Below, piece by piece: positions 52,891-60,580 of a stretch of 64,000 bases of DNA (the stretch's first letter is position 1; each line of letters begins with the position of its first letter). The stretch is taken from assembly GCF_900114765.1 (NCBI RefSeq), contig NZ_FOUD01000002.1, positions 62,001-126,000 of the forward strand, given 5' to 3'. Position numbers and translations under genes: made by a program. The notes below the pieces were generated by a model. The model saw only the letters and a list, made by a program, of their open reading frames with translations. It was not told the origin of the DNA and did not search any database. The DNA is from Halopseudomonas pachastrellae (lineage in GTDB: Bacteria > Pseudomonadota > Gammaproteobacteria > Pseudomonadales > Pseudomonadaceae).

Positions 52891-53773
52891 CAGCCGGTTG
52901 GTCCACCCGCTGCTCGCGAAAAGCCAGGTAGTGCTCCAGCACCAGCTCCGGCGCCTCCACCTGCGGGTAATGGCCGATATGCGGCAACAACACCGTGTCC
53001 GGATCAGGGATCAACTGGCGGTAGCGCTCCACCATGTGTGCGCCAGACACCGGGTCCACCGCGCCATCAATCACCCGCAAGGGCAAGCGCGTCGCCTGCA
53101 TAGCCGCTACCCAACGGTCACGGTGCACGCGACGATCGGCCATGTAACGAATCAGCAGGTACATGATCCTGGGCCCCTGATTGAACTCGATCATGCGCCA
53201 GAAGGCATCAAGCTCGTGCTCATCCGGTTGCGTCTGCGGGCCGAAGATATTGCCGAAGGTGCGTGCCATTCGCTCGCGGTTGTAGAGTCTGCCAATCAGC
53301 GACCCGATCGGGCTCATCAACAGCTTTTGCAGCAGCACCGGATGATGGGTTTCCGGAAACAGCCCGCCATTGAGGAAGCACATCGAGCGCAAAAAGCCCG
53401 CGCCGCCCTCATGTCGCGCCAGCAGCTCCTGCGCAACGCTGTCGCCGTAATCGTGCGCCAGCACGTGATAGTCAGCGATCTGCAGGTGCGCCATCAGCGC
53501 CTGCTGCAGGTCTGCCTGATCAATCAGGTCATAGGGGTAGCCGCGCGGCTTTTCAGAGAAGGCAAAGCCGATCATGTCCAGCGCTATCACCCGGTAGCGC
53601 TTGGCCAGCGCGTCCCAGAGGTAGTGCCAGTCCCATGACCCGGACGGGAAGCCGTGGATCAGCAGGAGCGGCTCACCCGCCCCTGCTTCCCACCAGCGGA
53701 TCTGATGACCGCGGTAACGGAACATCCTTCCCTGGGCGAGCCAGTCGTCCAGGGAAATACCGTTAAGCGCCAC
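52871..53773 (-). CDS. Alpha/beta hydrolase with Asp nucleophile (epoxide hydrolase/MEST-like)
   Basis: 300 residues. LLLIHGFPSGSWDWHYLW gives the oxyanion region. The nucleophile elbow is HDYGDS (about 122-127), i.e. Asp rather than Ser, as in epoxide hydrolases, haloalkane dehalogenases and MEST proteins. The acid is probably in GAVDPVSG and the His in IGHYPQVEAP. It lies 3 bp downstream of a class II aldolase gene in an apparent two-gene operon. Substrate unknown. Confidence 0.85.
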   Translation of the reverse strand: MALNGISLDDWLAQGRMFRYRGHQIRWWEAGAGEPLLLIHGFPSGSWDWHYLWDALAKRYRVIALDMIGFAFSEKPRGYPYDLIDQADLQQALMAHLQIADYHVLAHDYGDSVAQELLARHEGGAGFLRSMCFLNGGLFPETHHPVLLQKLLMSPIGSLIGRLYNRERMARTFGNIFGPQTQPDEHELDAFWRMIEFNQGPRIMYLLIRYMADRRVHRDRWVAAMQATRLPLRVIDGAVDPVSGAHMVERYRQLIPDPDTVLLPHIGHYPQVEAPELVLEHYLAFREQRVDQPAETTTPA

Positions 53774-53776
53774 GCC

Positions 53777-54550
53777 TCAGGCGTCGTAGCCCGGGTTTAC
53801 CCGGTCCAGCTTGCGCAGCAGCGCCGGCCAAGCGATGCCGGCGCCGGCGCCGTTGGTTGCCTTCTTCATGGAGGCGGCCGCACCGTCCAGCACCGCCTGC
53901 GGAATCGGGATCAGCTCTGCGTTCTGGGCCTGTGCACGCACCTGGATTTCACAGCAGCGCTGCAGCGTGTACATGGTCAGGAAGGCGTCTGCTACGGATT
54001 TACCACAGGTCAGCAGACCGTGGTTGCGCAGCACCAGGTTGTTGGCGCGGCCCAGATCCGCCTGCAGGCGCGGCTTCTCTTCTTCGTTCAGCGCGACGCC
54101 TTCGTAGTCGTGGTAGGCCAGGCTGCTGAGGACGAAGATGGACTGCTGGGAGATCGGCAGAATGCCTTCTTTCTGGGTGGATACCGCAATACCAGCGGCG
54201 GTGTGCGTATGCATGACGCAGTTGGCGTCGTGACGCACTTCGTGAATCGCGCTGTGGATGGTGAAGCCAGCCGGGTTGACGTCGTAGGGAGACTCTTCAA
54301 CCTTGTTGCCCTGCAGGTCGATCTTGACCAGGTTGGACGCGGTTACTTCTTCGAACATCAGGCCATAGGGGTTGATCAGGAAGTGCTCGGTACCCGGAAT
54401 CTTGGCAGAGATATGGGTAAAGACCAGATCATCCCAGCCGTACATGGCGATCAGGCGGTAGGATGCGGCCAGCTCGACGCGGACTTTCCACTCTTCGGCA
54501 CTAACCTTGTTCTTCAGGCTGATCTCGGACAGCGAGTGCACTGCGTTCAT
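53777..54550 (-). CDS. Class II aldolase/adducin-family protein
   Basis: 257 residues. The zinc-site histidines are HTHTAAG (about 113-115) and NHGLLTCG (about 175), with DLVFTHISAKIPG near the start. The adducin-like subgroup is known for fuculose/ribulose-phosphate type aldolases, but many members have no known substrate. First gene of the pair with the hydrolase; divergent from the Crp/Fnr regulator, which could control it. Confidence 0.88.
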   Translation of the reverse strand: MNAVHSLSEISLKNKVSAEEWKVRVELAASYRLIAMYGWDDLVFTHISAKIPGTEHFLINPYGLMFEEVTASNLVKIDLQGNKVEESPYDVNPAGFTIHSAIHEVRHDANCVMHTHTAAGIAVSTQKEGILPISQQSIFVLSSLAYHDYEGVALNEEEKPRLQADLGRANNLVLRNHGLLTCGKSVADAFLTMYTLQRCCEIQVRAQAQNAELIPIPQAVLDGAAASMKKATNGAGAGIAWPALLRKLDRVNPGYDA

Positions 54551-54670
54551 CGGGGTAACCCTCTATTGTTGGAATAATGTATTTGGCCCGGTGGGACCGC
54601 TAACGCTACAGGACATCCCCACTGTGCTGCGGCATACTGTGGAGCGTTCGGTATGAGGGGAGTCTAGACC

Positions 54671-55429
54671 GTGACGGCAAAGCGGACTGTCAAACAAATT
54701 ACAGTGTCCGAGATGGGCAACAGCCCGATGTTGGCCAAGCTGCTGCAGAAGAACCGCTGGTTCGGTGAGCTGCCACAGGACGTGCTCGATGAGCTGCTGG
54801 CACTGGGCCGCGTGCGCTCACTGCAAGATGGCGAGTTTGTGTACGCCAAGGACGACCAGCCAGACGGCTTGTACGGTGTTATCAGCGGCAGCGCCCGCAT
54901 CAGCAATATCGGCCAGGATGGGCGCGAGGCGGTCCTGGCGATCCTCAGCCCCGGCAGCTGGTTCGGTGAAATTTCACTCTTTGATGGTCTGCCGCGCTCG
55001 CACGATACCGTGGCCAGCGGGCCGACCGAGCTGCTGATGATTCCGCGTACCGGCTTTCACCAGATGCTGGAACGCCGTCCCGAGCTCTACCCGCTGTTCA
55101 TGCGTCTGTTGTGCCGGCGTATTCGCATCTCCTTTGCCATGCTCGAAGACAGCGCCTTGCTACCCCTGTCCTCACGCCTGGCCAAGCGCCTGCTGATGCA
55201 TGCACACAACTACGGTCAGACCGACGACGATGGTCGTCGCCCCTGTGTCCAGCTATCGCAGGAGTCACTCGGGCAGATGCTCAACAGCTCCCGCCAGAGC
55301 ATCAACAAACTGCTGAAACAGCTCGAGGCACTCGGCTGGCTGCAGATTCAGTACGGGCAAATTCTACTGCTCGATGAGGACGCCCTGACCCAGCTGGCCA
55401 GCGGCGCCCCGCTACCGCGCGACAGCTGA
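54671..55429 (+). CDS. Crp/Fnr-family transcriptional regulator
   Basis: 252 residues from GTG 54671 (GGGGAG eight bases upstream); ATG 54713 is possible. The N-terminal cyclic-nucleotide-binding-type beta roll (LQDGEFVYAKDDQPDGLYGVISGSARI, PGSWFGEISLFDGLPRSHD) and the C-terminal winged helix (LSQESLGQMLNSSRQSINKLLKQLEALGWL) are clear. No Cys cluster of the FNR type is present. The effector is unknown. It is divergent from the aldolase. Confidence 0.9.
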   Translation: MTAKRTVKQITVSEMGNSPMLAKLLQKNRWFGELPQDVLDELLALGRVRSLQDGEFVYAKDDQPDGLYGVISGSARISNIGQDGREAVLAILSPGSWFGEISLFDGLPRSHDTVASGPTELLMIPRTGFHQMLERRPELYPLFMRLLCRRIRISFAMLEDSALLPLSSRLAKRLLMHAHNYGQTDDDGRRPCVQLSQESLGQMLNSSRQSINKLLKQLEALGWLQIQYGQILLLDEDALTQLASGAPLPRDS

Positions 55430-55440
55430 CGTGGCGAGGG

Positions 55441-55893
55441 TCAGCCGCGCAGGGCGGTAATAAACGCCTGCACCCAGGGCTCGGCGTCGGTGTCTGGCGT
55501 CACTGTCTCGCTGGCATCCAGACGCAGCATCGGTTGCGCCTCACGCCCCTGCAACTCCAGCAGCAACTCGCGCATCTGTTCGCCGCCCTGGCAGAAGGTG
55601 TCACCGTAGGCAGAGTCGCCCAGCGCGATCACCCCAAAGGGCACGCCGGTAAACAGCGGGAAGCGATCGCGCATGGTGTGAAACAGCGGCGCCAGACTAT
55701 CCGGCAGCTCGCCCATACCGGTGGTCGAGCAGCACACCAGCAGCGCCTCTGGCGCCAGGGCCAGCAGCGCGTCGAGTTCCAGCGGACGCAGGCGCCTAAC
55801 CTGCAAACCCGCTGCCTGACACAAGGCTTGCGCCTCGTCTGCAACCAGATCTGCCGTACCAAACACCGACCCACTGATGATCACCAGATGCAT
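55441..55893 (-). CDS. MioC-like flavodoxin
   Basis: 150 residues from the ATG at 55893. A flavodoxin-like FMN fold: ISGSVFGTADLVADEA phosphate loop, CCSTTGMGELPDSLAPLF, ALGDSAYGDTFCQGG. E. coli MioC supports biotin synthase, so a role as electron donor is plausible. It is convergent with the Crp/Fnr gene (11 bp between stops). Confidence 0.88.
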   Translation of the reverse strand: MHLVIISGSVFGTADLVADEAQALCQAAGLQVRRLRPLELDALLALAPEALLVCCSTTGMGELPDSLAPLFHTMRDRFPLFTGVPFGVIALGDSAYGDTFCQGGEQMRELLLELQGREAQPMLRLDASETVTPDTDAEPWVQAFITALRG

Positions 55894-56022
55894 GCTTCCC
55901 CCCAAACTGTCATTTAACTGGCCGGCCATTATGCCGCAATGCCGGGGGCAAGGTCGCCTGATTGCTGGACAGTGAGCGGGGCTGCTATAGAATGTGGCCA
56001 GAATCCATTACGCGGGTGTCGA

Positions 56023-56499
56023 ATGATCAACGCCAAGCTGCTGCAACTCGTCGTCAACGCATCCAACGACGGCATCGTAGTCGCCGAACAGGAAGGCGAC
56101 GACAACATCCTCATTTACGTCAACCCGGCATTCGAGGCCCTGACCGGCTACTGCGCCGATGAAATCCTCTACCAGGACTGCCGTTTTCTGCAGGCTGACG
56201 ACCGCGACCAGGAAGCCCTTCAGCAACTGCGCGACGCCATCAAGGCGCACCAGCCGTGCCGGGTAACCCTGCGCAACTACCGCAAGGACGGCAGCCTGTT
56301 CTGGAACGAACTGTCAGTCACCCCGGTACTCAACGACGCTGACCAGCTGACGTACTTCATTGGCATTCAAAAGGATGTCACTGCCGAGGTAGAAGCGCGC
56401 CAGCGGGCGCTGGCATTGGAAGAAGAGCTGACCGAGCTGCGCAACGCTCAGACCCTGGCACCTAACGCTCAAGCGTCAAAGCGCCCCGCCAGCAGCTGA
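56023..56499 (+). CDS. Short LOV blue-light photoreceptor (PpSB-LOV type)
   Basis: 158 residues: one PAS/LOV core with short helical caps and no effector domain. The FMN-adduct cysteine is Cys53 in YQDCRFLQADDRDQ. NASNDGIVVAEQEGDDNILIYVNPAFEALTGY, LRNYRKDGSLFWNEL and YFIGIQKDVT follow PpSB1-LOV of P. putida closely. In P. putida such LOV proteins are needed, with class II LitR regulators, for light-induced transcription. Its 3' end overlaps the convergent LitR-like gene by 31 bp. Confidence 0.93.
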   Translation: MINAKLLQLVVNASNDGIVVAEQEGDDNILIYVNPAFEALTGYCADEILYQDCRFLQADDRDQEALQQLRDAIKAHQPCRVTLRNYRKDGSLFWNELSVTPVLNDADQLTYFIGIQKDVTAEVEARQRALALEEELTELRNAQTLAPNAQASKRPASS

Positions 56500-57374
56500 C
56501 GAGCCCGATCCATCAGGGCCTGGCCGACCTCGCCAAGTCGAGAAACTCCCAGCGCAGCAAGCTCCTCGTCCTGCAGCGCGCAGCAACTGCCGGCCATGGC
56601 GACCGGGCACGCTACACCCTGGTTCAGGCGCGGCAGGGACTGGGTCAGCAGGCGACGGTCCAGCGTCTGATCGCTGAACAGCACTACCGCCGCTGTGGTG
56701 CTGTGCTCGACCAGCGGCAACAAGCTGCCCACATCAGGCGCGTCACCGAGCATCAGCAGGTTGACGCCGATCTCGCGCAGCAACACGGCCACCATCAGCA
56801 TATCCAGCTCGGCCTCACGCCCCTGCAGGTTGATCAGCAGCAAGGTCACGTGCCCCGGCTCCAGATACCCTGCTCGTTGCGCCAGGCGCCCTCGCAGGAA
56901 ACTGTCGAGCAGCGACGCGGATGCCGACCCGCCACTCTGACGACGGTGCAGTGGCCGCAGCACAGAGACCAGGGCCGTCACCAGCGGCACCTCTGTCATC
57001 AGCTGCGCGTAGAGCCGATCCAGCAGCAACGGGTCGCCTTGCAACAGCGCCTGATCCAGACGTTGCTGCCAGACGTCGTAGCGTGAGAAAGCGCCGTCAT
57101 CCAGCGGCGCCTGGGCCTCGTCCACATCTTCCCGATCCAGGATCCCCGCCACCTTGCTGACTGGGACACCGCGCGCAATCCACTGGGTAACACTGCGCAC
57201 ACGCTCAATGTCCTGCAACGAGTACAGCCGATGTCCGCCGTCGGTACGGTGCGGGACCAGCAAACCATAACGCCGCTCCCAGGCGCGCAGGGTGATCGGG
57301 TTCACGCCGGTCAGGCGCGATACCTCGCGAATAGGGTACAGCGTCTGACGCGCCGCTTCAGGAGTCTGGTTCAT
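56469..57374 (-). CDS. LitR/CarH-type MerR regulator, probably class II (B12-independent)
   Basis: 301 residues. A MerR HTH occupies about 12-75 (YPIREVSRLTGVNPITLRAWERRYGLL). A helical linker and a cobalamin-binding-like Rossmann domain follow (about 185-290). The DxHxxG lower-ligand motif of B12-binding CarH is not visible (LMLGDAPDVGSL at that place), which fits the class II PplR proteins of P. putida. The LOV gene next to it is the expected partner. It is divergent from folM-folE-folX. The start at 57374 was chosen for homology; the frame stays open to 57431. Confidence 0.85.
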   Translation of the reverse strand: MNQTPEAARQTLYPIREVSRLTGVNPITLRAWERRYGLLVPHRTDGGHRLYSLQDIERVRSVTQWIARGVPVSKVAGILDREDVDEAQAPLDDGAFSRYDVWQQRLDQALLQGDPLLLDRLYAQLMTEVPLVTALVSVLRPLHRRQSGGSASASLLDSFLRGRLAQRAGYLEPGHVTLLLINLQGREAELDMLMVAVLLREIGVNLLMLGDAPDVGSLLPLVEHSTTAAVVLFSDQTLDRRLLTQSLPRLNQGVACPVAMAGSCCALQDEELAALGVSRLGEVGQALMDRARQLLAGRFDA

Positions 57375-57414
57375 GATCTGGATCCATAGCAGGCCGTAGC
57401 CAACACTAAAAACC

Positions 57415-57440
57415 TGTACAGTGTACAACAATGTTATACA
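57415..57440. promoter_or_regulatory. TGTACA-type operator cluster between litR-like gene and folM
   Basis: TGTACA (57415-57420), TGTACA (57422-57427) and TATACA (57435-57440) lie in the divergent intergenic region. As I recall it, the P. putida PplR1 site is TRTACA-N12-TGTAYA. The half-sites match but the spacing here does not (N1 and N14), so the assignment is tentative. Confidence 0.45.
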
Positions 57441-57524
57441 TTAGTGGTCACAGCGGCCGACGCTCGGCGTGCTACCATTGCGCCCTTTTTATTCACAACC
57501 GACGATATTTCAGCGACACACAGC

Positions 57525-58262
57525 ATGCAGGCAGTCAGTCAAGGCACATCGCACAGCAACCGGAGCGACACCACCATCGTCATCACCGGCGGTGCACAGC
57601 GCGTCGGATTGTACTGTGCCGAGCGCCTGGCCGCAGATGGTTTTCAGGTACTCATTACCTGCCGTCACCTGCGCGACGAATGGCAGCAACAGCCGCTTGC
57701 GCCAGGCATCGAACCGATGCTGGCCGATTTTTCGACCGTCGAAGGCATTGAGCAGTTCATCGACGAACTGAAAAGCCGTGCACCCAGGCTGCGCGCGATC
57801 ATTCACAACGCCTCGCTCTGGCTGGACGACAGCAGCGGCGCCGATGCCCTGCAGCAGATGTTCATGGTGCACATGCAGGCGCCCTACCTGATTAACCAGC
57901 AATGCCATGAGCTCTTCCCCGCCGACGCGCCGGCCGACATCATCCACCTCACCGATGATGTCACCCGCAAGGGCAGCGCCAAGCACGTTGGCTACTGCGC
58001 CAGCAAGGCCGGCCTGGAGGCGCTGTCGCGCTCCTTCGCCGCGCGCCTGGCACCACAGATCAAGGTCAACGCCATTGCACCTGCGCTGATCATGTTTAAC
58101 CCCGAGGACGATGCCGACTACCGCCGCCGCGCGCTAGCCAAGTCCGTGCTGGGCATGGAGCCCGGACCGGAAGTCGTCTACCAGTCCATTCGCTACCTGA
58201 TGGACAACCCCTATATCACCGGAAGCTGCCTGCCATTGAACGGCGGCCGGCACCTCAAGTAA
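57525..58262 (+). CDS. folM: Dihydromonapterin reductase FolM
   Basis: Short-chain dehydrogenase reducing dihydromonapterin to tetrahydromonapterin, cofactor of phenylalanine hydroxylase in pseudomonads. 245 residues from ATG 57525. [16 protein letters not shown] is the NADPH loop, [11 protein letters not shown] holds the Tyr/Lys pair, and [10 protein letters not shown] is typical. The frame is open back to 57444 across the operator cluster. It lies 17 bp before folE. Confidence 0.9.
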   Translation: MQAVSQGTSHSNRSDTTIVITGGAQRVGLYCAERLAADGFQVLITCRHLRDEWQQQPLAPGIEPMLADFSTVEGIEQFIDELKSRAPRLRAIIHNASLWLDDSSGADALQQMFMVHMQAPYLINQQCHELFPADAPADIIHLTDDVTRKGSAKHVGYCASKAGLEALSRSFAARLAPQIKVNAIAPALIMFNPEDDADYRRRALAKSVLGMEPGPEVVYQSIRYLMDNPYITGSCLPLNGGRHLK

Positions 58263-58279
58263 GCCGACGAGATACTGCC

Positions 58280-58843
58280 ATGAGCCTGGAAAACCTCACC
58301 AACAACTACCGCGAGATTCTCACCAACCTGGGTGAGCAGCCGCAGCGCGACGGCCTCAAGGGCACACCGGAACGCGCCGCCAAAGCCATGCAGTTTCTCT
58401 GCCGCGGCTACACCCAGTCACTGGAAGAGATCGTCAACGGCGCACTGTTCGACTCCGACAATGACGAGATGGTGATCGTCAAGGACATCGAGCTGTACTC
58501 CCTCTGTGAGCACCACATGCTGCCGTTTATCGGCAAGGCGCACGTTGCCTACATTCCGACCGGCAAGGTCATCGGCCTGTCCAAGGTGGCGCGCATCGTC
58601 GACATGTTTGCCCGTCGCCTGCAGATCCAGGAAAACCTCACCCGCCAGATCGCCGAGGCGATTCAGCAGGTCACCAACGCTGCCGGGGTAGCTGTGGTGA
58701 TCGAAGCCAAGCACATGTGCATGATGATGCGCGGCGTCGAGAAGCAGAATTCCTCCATGCACAGCTCGGTGATGCTTGGCGCCTTCCGTGAGTCGGTCAA
58801 CACCCGCCAGGAATTCCTGCAACTGATCAGCCGGAGCAACTGA
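58280..58843 (+). CDS. folE: GTP cyclohydrolase I (FolE)
   Basis: Converts GTP to 7,8-dihydroneopterin triphosphate. 187 residues. The zinc ligands are Cys76 and His79 (LCEHHMLPF) and Cys147 (HMCMMMRG); GTP-contacting segments such as [14 protein letters not shown] are present. With folX and folM it makes a complete route to tetrahydromonapterin. folE genes of this kind are light-induced in P. putida. Confidence 0.96.
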   Translation: MSLENLTNNYREILTNLGEQPQRDGLKGTPERAAKAMQFLCRGYTQSLEEIVNGALFDSDNDEMVIVKDIELYSLCEHHMLPFIGKAHVAYIPTGKVIGLSKVARIVDMFARRLQIQENLTRQIAEAIQQVTNAAGVAVVIEAKHMCMMMRGVEKQNSSMHSSVMLGAFRESVNTRQEFLQLISRSN

Positions 58844-58845
58844 CC

Positions 58846-59220
58846 ATGAGCCAGCTCGCTCCAGGTTTGGCGCGCATCCGTATCAAAGACCTGCGCCTGC
58901 GCACCTACATCGGCATCAAGGAAGAGGAAATCCTCAACCAGCAGGACATCCTGATCAACGCCACCATTCTTTACCCGGCGGACGACGCGGTGAGCGTCAA
59001 CCAGATTGAGCAGGCGCTGAACTACCGCACCATCACCAAAGCGATGATTCGCCATGTCGAAGAAAATCGCTTTGCCCTACTGGAGCGACTGACCCAGGAG
59101 TTGCTCGACATCGTCATGCAGCACACCCAGGTCTGCTACGCCGAGGTAGAGGTCGACAAGCCCCATGCCCTGCGCTTTGCCGAGTCGGTTTCCATCACTC
59201 TCAGCGCCGCGCGCAACTGA
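58846..59220 (+). CDS. folX: Dihydroneopterin triphosphate 2'-epimerase FolX
   Basis: Epimerises dihydroneopterin triphosphate to the monapterin form. 124 residues of the FolB/FolX fold: [44 protein letters not shown] and [16 protein letters not shown]. It lies 2 bp after folE. The association with folM favours FolX over FolB. Confidence 0.92.
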   Translation: MSQLAPGLARIRIKDLRLRTYIGIKEEEILNQQDILINATILYPADDAVSVNQIEQALNYRTITKAMIRHVEENRFALLERLTQELLDIVMQHTQVCYAEVEVDKPHALRFAESVSITLSAARN

Positions 59221-59226
59221 GGCTGA

Positions 59227-59288
59227 TTGACAATACCCGGCAGCCAATTATCCTTGCGCTCAGAGTCGGCGCGCAGCAGCTGCGCGCC
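59227..59288 (+). promoter_or_regulatory. Putative promoter and leader palindrome upstream of the DUF1244 gene
   Basis: TTGACA (59227-59232), 16-bp spacer, TATCCT (59249-59254). Just downstream lies a 21-bp palindrome, GGCGCGCAGC-A-GCTGCGCGCC (59268-59288), near the expected transcript start; it could be an operator or an RNA hairpin. Confidence 0.45.
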
Positions 59289-59323
59289 ATGCCCCGCAAC
59301 AGACGCATGAAGGAAAGCCGATC

Positions 59324-59626
59324 ATGACCAAGCAGGAGCGTCTCGAACTGGAAGCAGCCGCCTTCCGCAACCTTGTCAGCCACCTGCGCAACCGCAAGGA
59401 TGTGCAGAACATCGACCTGATGACCCTCGCCGGCTTTTGCCGCAACTGCCTGTCCAAATGGTACAAGGCAGCCGCCGACGACATGGACATCGAGCTGAGC
59501 ATGGATGAAGCCCGCGAAGCGGTCTACGGCATGCCCTACGCCGAGTGGAAGGCAAAATATCAGACCGAAGCCACCCCGCAGCAGCAAGCCGCCTTTGATA
59601 AGGCACAGAAACAGGACAACGCATGA
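59324..59626 (+). CDS. DUF1244 family protein
   Basis: 100 residues; SHLRNRKDVQNIDLMTLAGFCRNCLSKWY and YGMPYAEWKAKY are the conserved DUF1244 blocks. Helical, cytoplasmic, no known activity. It overlaps the HopJ-like gene by 4 bp. Confidence 0.88.
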   Translation: MTKQERLELEAAAFRNLVSHLRNRKDVQNIDLMTLAGFCRNCLSKWYKAAADDMDIELSMDEAREAVYGMPYAEWKAKYQTEATPQQQAAFDKAQKQDNA

Positions 59627-59964
59627 CCCCCGAGCAGTTCATCGCCCGCCTGGGCACCCCGCAGCATCTGTTTGCCGACACTCTGGAGTTTATTGACGCC
59701 CACTACCAGCACCAGCCCACCGCCTTTGACAACGGCCCGGTGCATAACAGCGCCGAGCAGAATCAGGGCTCGTGCAAGGTGCTGGCAATGTCGCTGGACC
59801 TAGGGTTGAGTGATGAGCAGGCGCTGCAGTGCTTTGCCGAACACTACCGCTCGGTACTGGCAACGCCAGAGGGCAGTGATCACGGCAACATCCGCGCGCT
59901 GATGCAGGGCGGCCTGGCCAAGGTGAGCTTTGCCGGCACCCCGCTCACCCGTCGTCGGGGCTGA
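59623..59964 (+). CDS. HopJ type III effector-family protein
   Basis: 113 residues matching the HopJ family (FDNGPVHNSAEQNQGSCKVLAM is the signature). Although named after a Pseudomonas syringae effector, the family is widespread in bacteria without type III secretion, and no secretion gene is near. So it is probably housekeeping of unknown function. Coupled to DUF1244 by ATGA overlap. Confidence 0.88.
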   Translation: MTPEQFIARLGTPQHLFADTLEFIDAHYQHQPTAFDNGPVHNSAEQNQGSCKVLAMSLDLGLSDEQALQCFAEHYRSVLATPEGSDHGNIRALMQGGLAKVSFAGTPLTRRRG

Positions 59965-59968
59965 AGCG

Positions 59969-60463
59969 GTGGCCGTCAAACAGCTGCAACCGATCGGGGA
60001 CTTCCCTCCTACCGGCATCTTCCGTCGCCTGTTTGCGGCCAGCTATGACCTGTTCCTGTTAATAGCCGCCTGGATGGTTACGACTCTGGCGTACCTGGGC
60101 GTGCACATTTTCATCTACGGAGAGCCAACCGCCCATGCTCAGGCAGAGGATCAAGCTTTCGTAGGAAATCCTTCACTAACTCTGATCCTCCTGCTGGTAA
60201 TGCTTGCCTTCTACACCTGGTTCTGGACCAAGAAAGGCCAGTCCCTCGGCATGCAGGCGTGGCGTATTCGCCTGCAGCAGCCTGACGGGCGAACCATAAC
60301 CGGACGCCAGGCGCTGATTCGTCTGGCCGTCGCGCAGGCCTCCTGGCTGTGCGCCGGGCTGGGCTTTTTCTGGCAGCTGTGGGATCGCCAGGCGCGCACC
60401 TGGCACGACATTGCCTCCGGCACCCAGCTGGTCACCCTGCCAAAAGGCACCTTTAAGGACTGA
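59969..60463 (+). CDS. RDD-family membrane protein
   Basis: 164 residues from GTG 59969 (a TTG at 59930 is the alternative). The RDD domain: GIFRRLFAASYDLFLLIAAW (the Arg/Asp motif helix), a second helix, TKKGQSLGMQAWRIRL, and a C-terminal hydrophobic helix. Three membrane segments. Function unknown; some RDD proteins act in sodium/proton exchange. A terminator follows. Confidence 0.88.
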   Translation: MAVKQLQPIGDFPPTGIFRRLFAASYDLFLLIAAWMVTTLAYLGVHIFIYGEPTAHAQAEDQAFVGNPSLTLILLLVMLAFYTWFWTKKGQSLGMQAWRIRLQQPDGRTITGRQALIRLAVAQASWLCAGLGFFWQLWDRQARTWHDIASGTQLVTLPKGTFKD

Positions 60464-60482
60464 CCACCCCATACCCAAAACA

Positions 60483-60509
60483 GGGTACTGCCTCAGCCAG
60501 TACCCTTTT
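60483..60509 (+). terminator. Intrinsic terminator after the RDD gene
   Basis: GGGTACTG (60483-60490) / CAGTACCC (60498-60505) with a 7-nt loop, followed by TTTT. Confidence 0.75.
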
Positions 60510-60580
60510 CAGGGTACGACCCGCGTCAACAGGCCATCCAGAATCCCTTGGGCTACCACGCACATCAAGGGACTACCTGC

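Noticed and set aside
59623-59964. HopJ-like gene as a secreted type III effector
   Set aside because: No type III secretion genes or hrp box nearby, and the family is common in bacteria lacking such systems.
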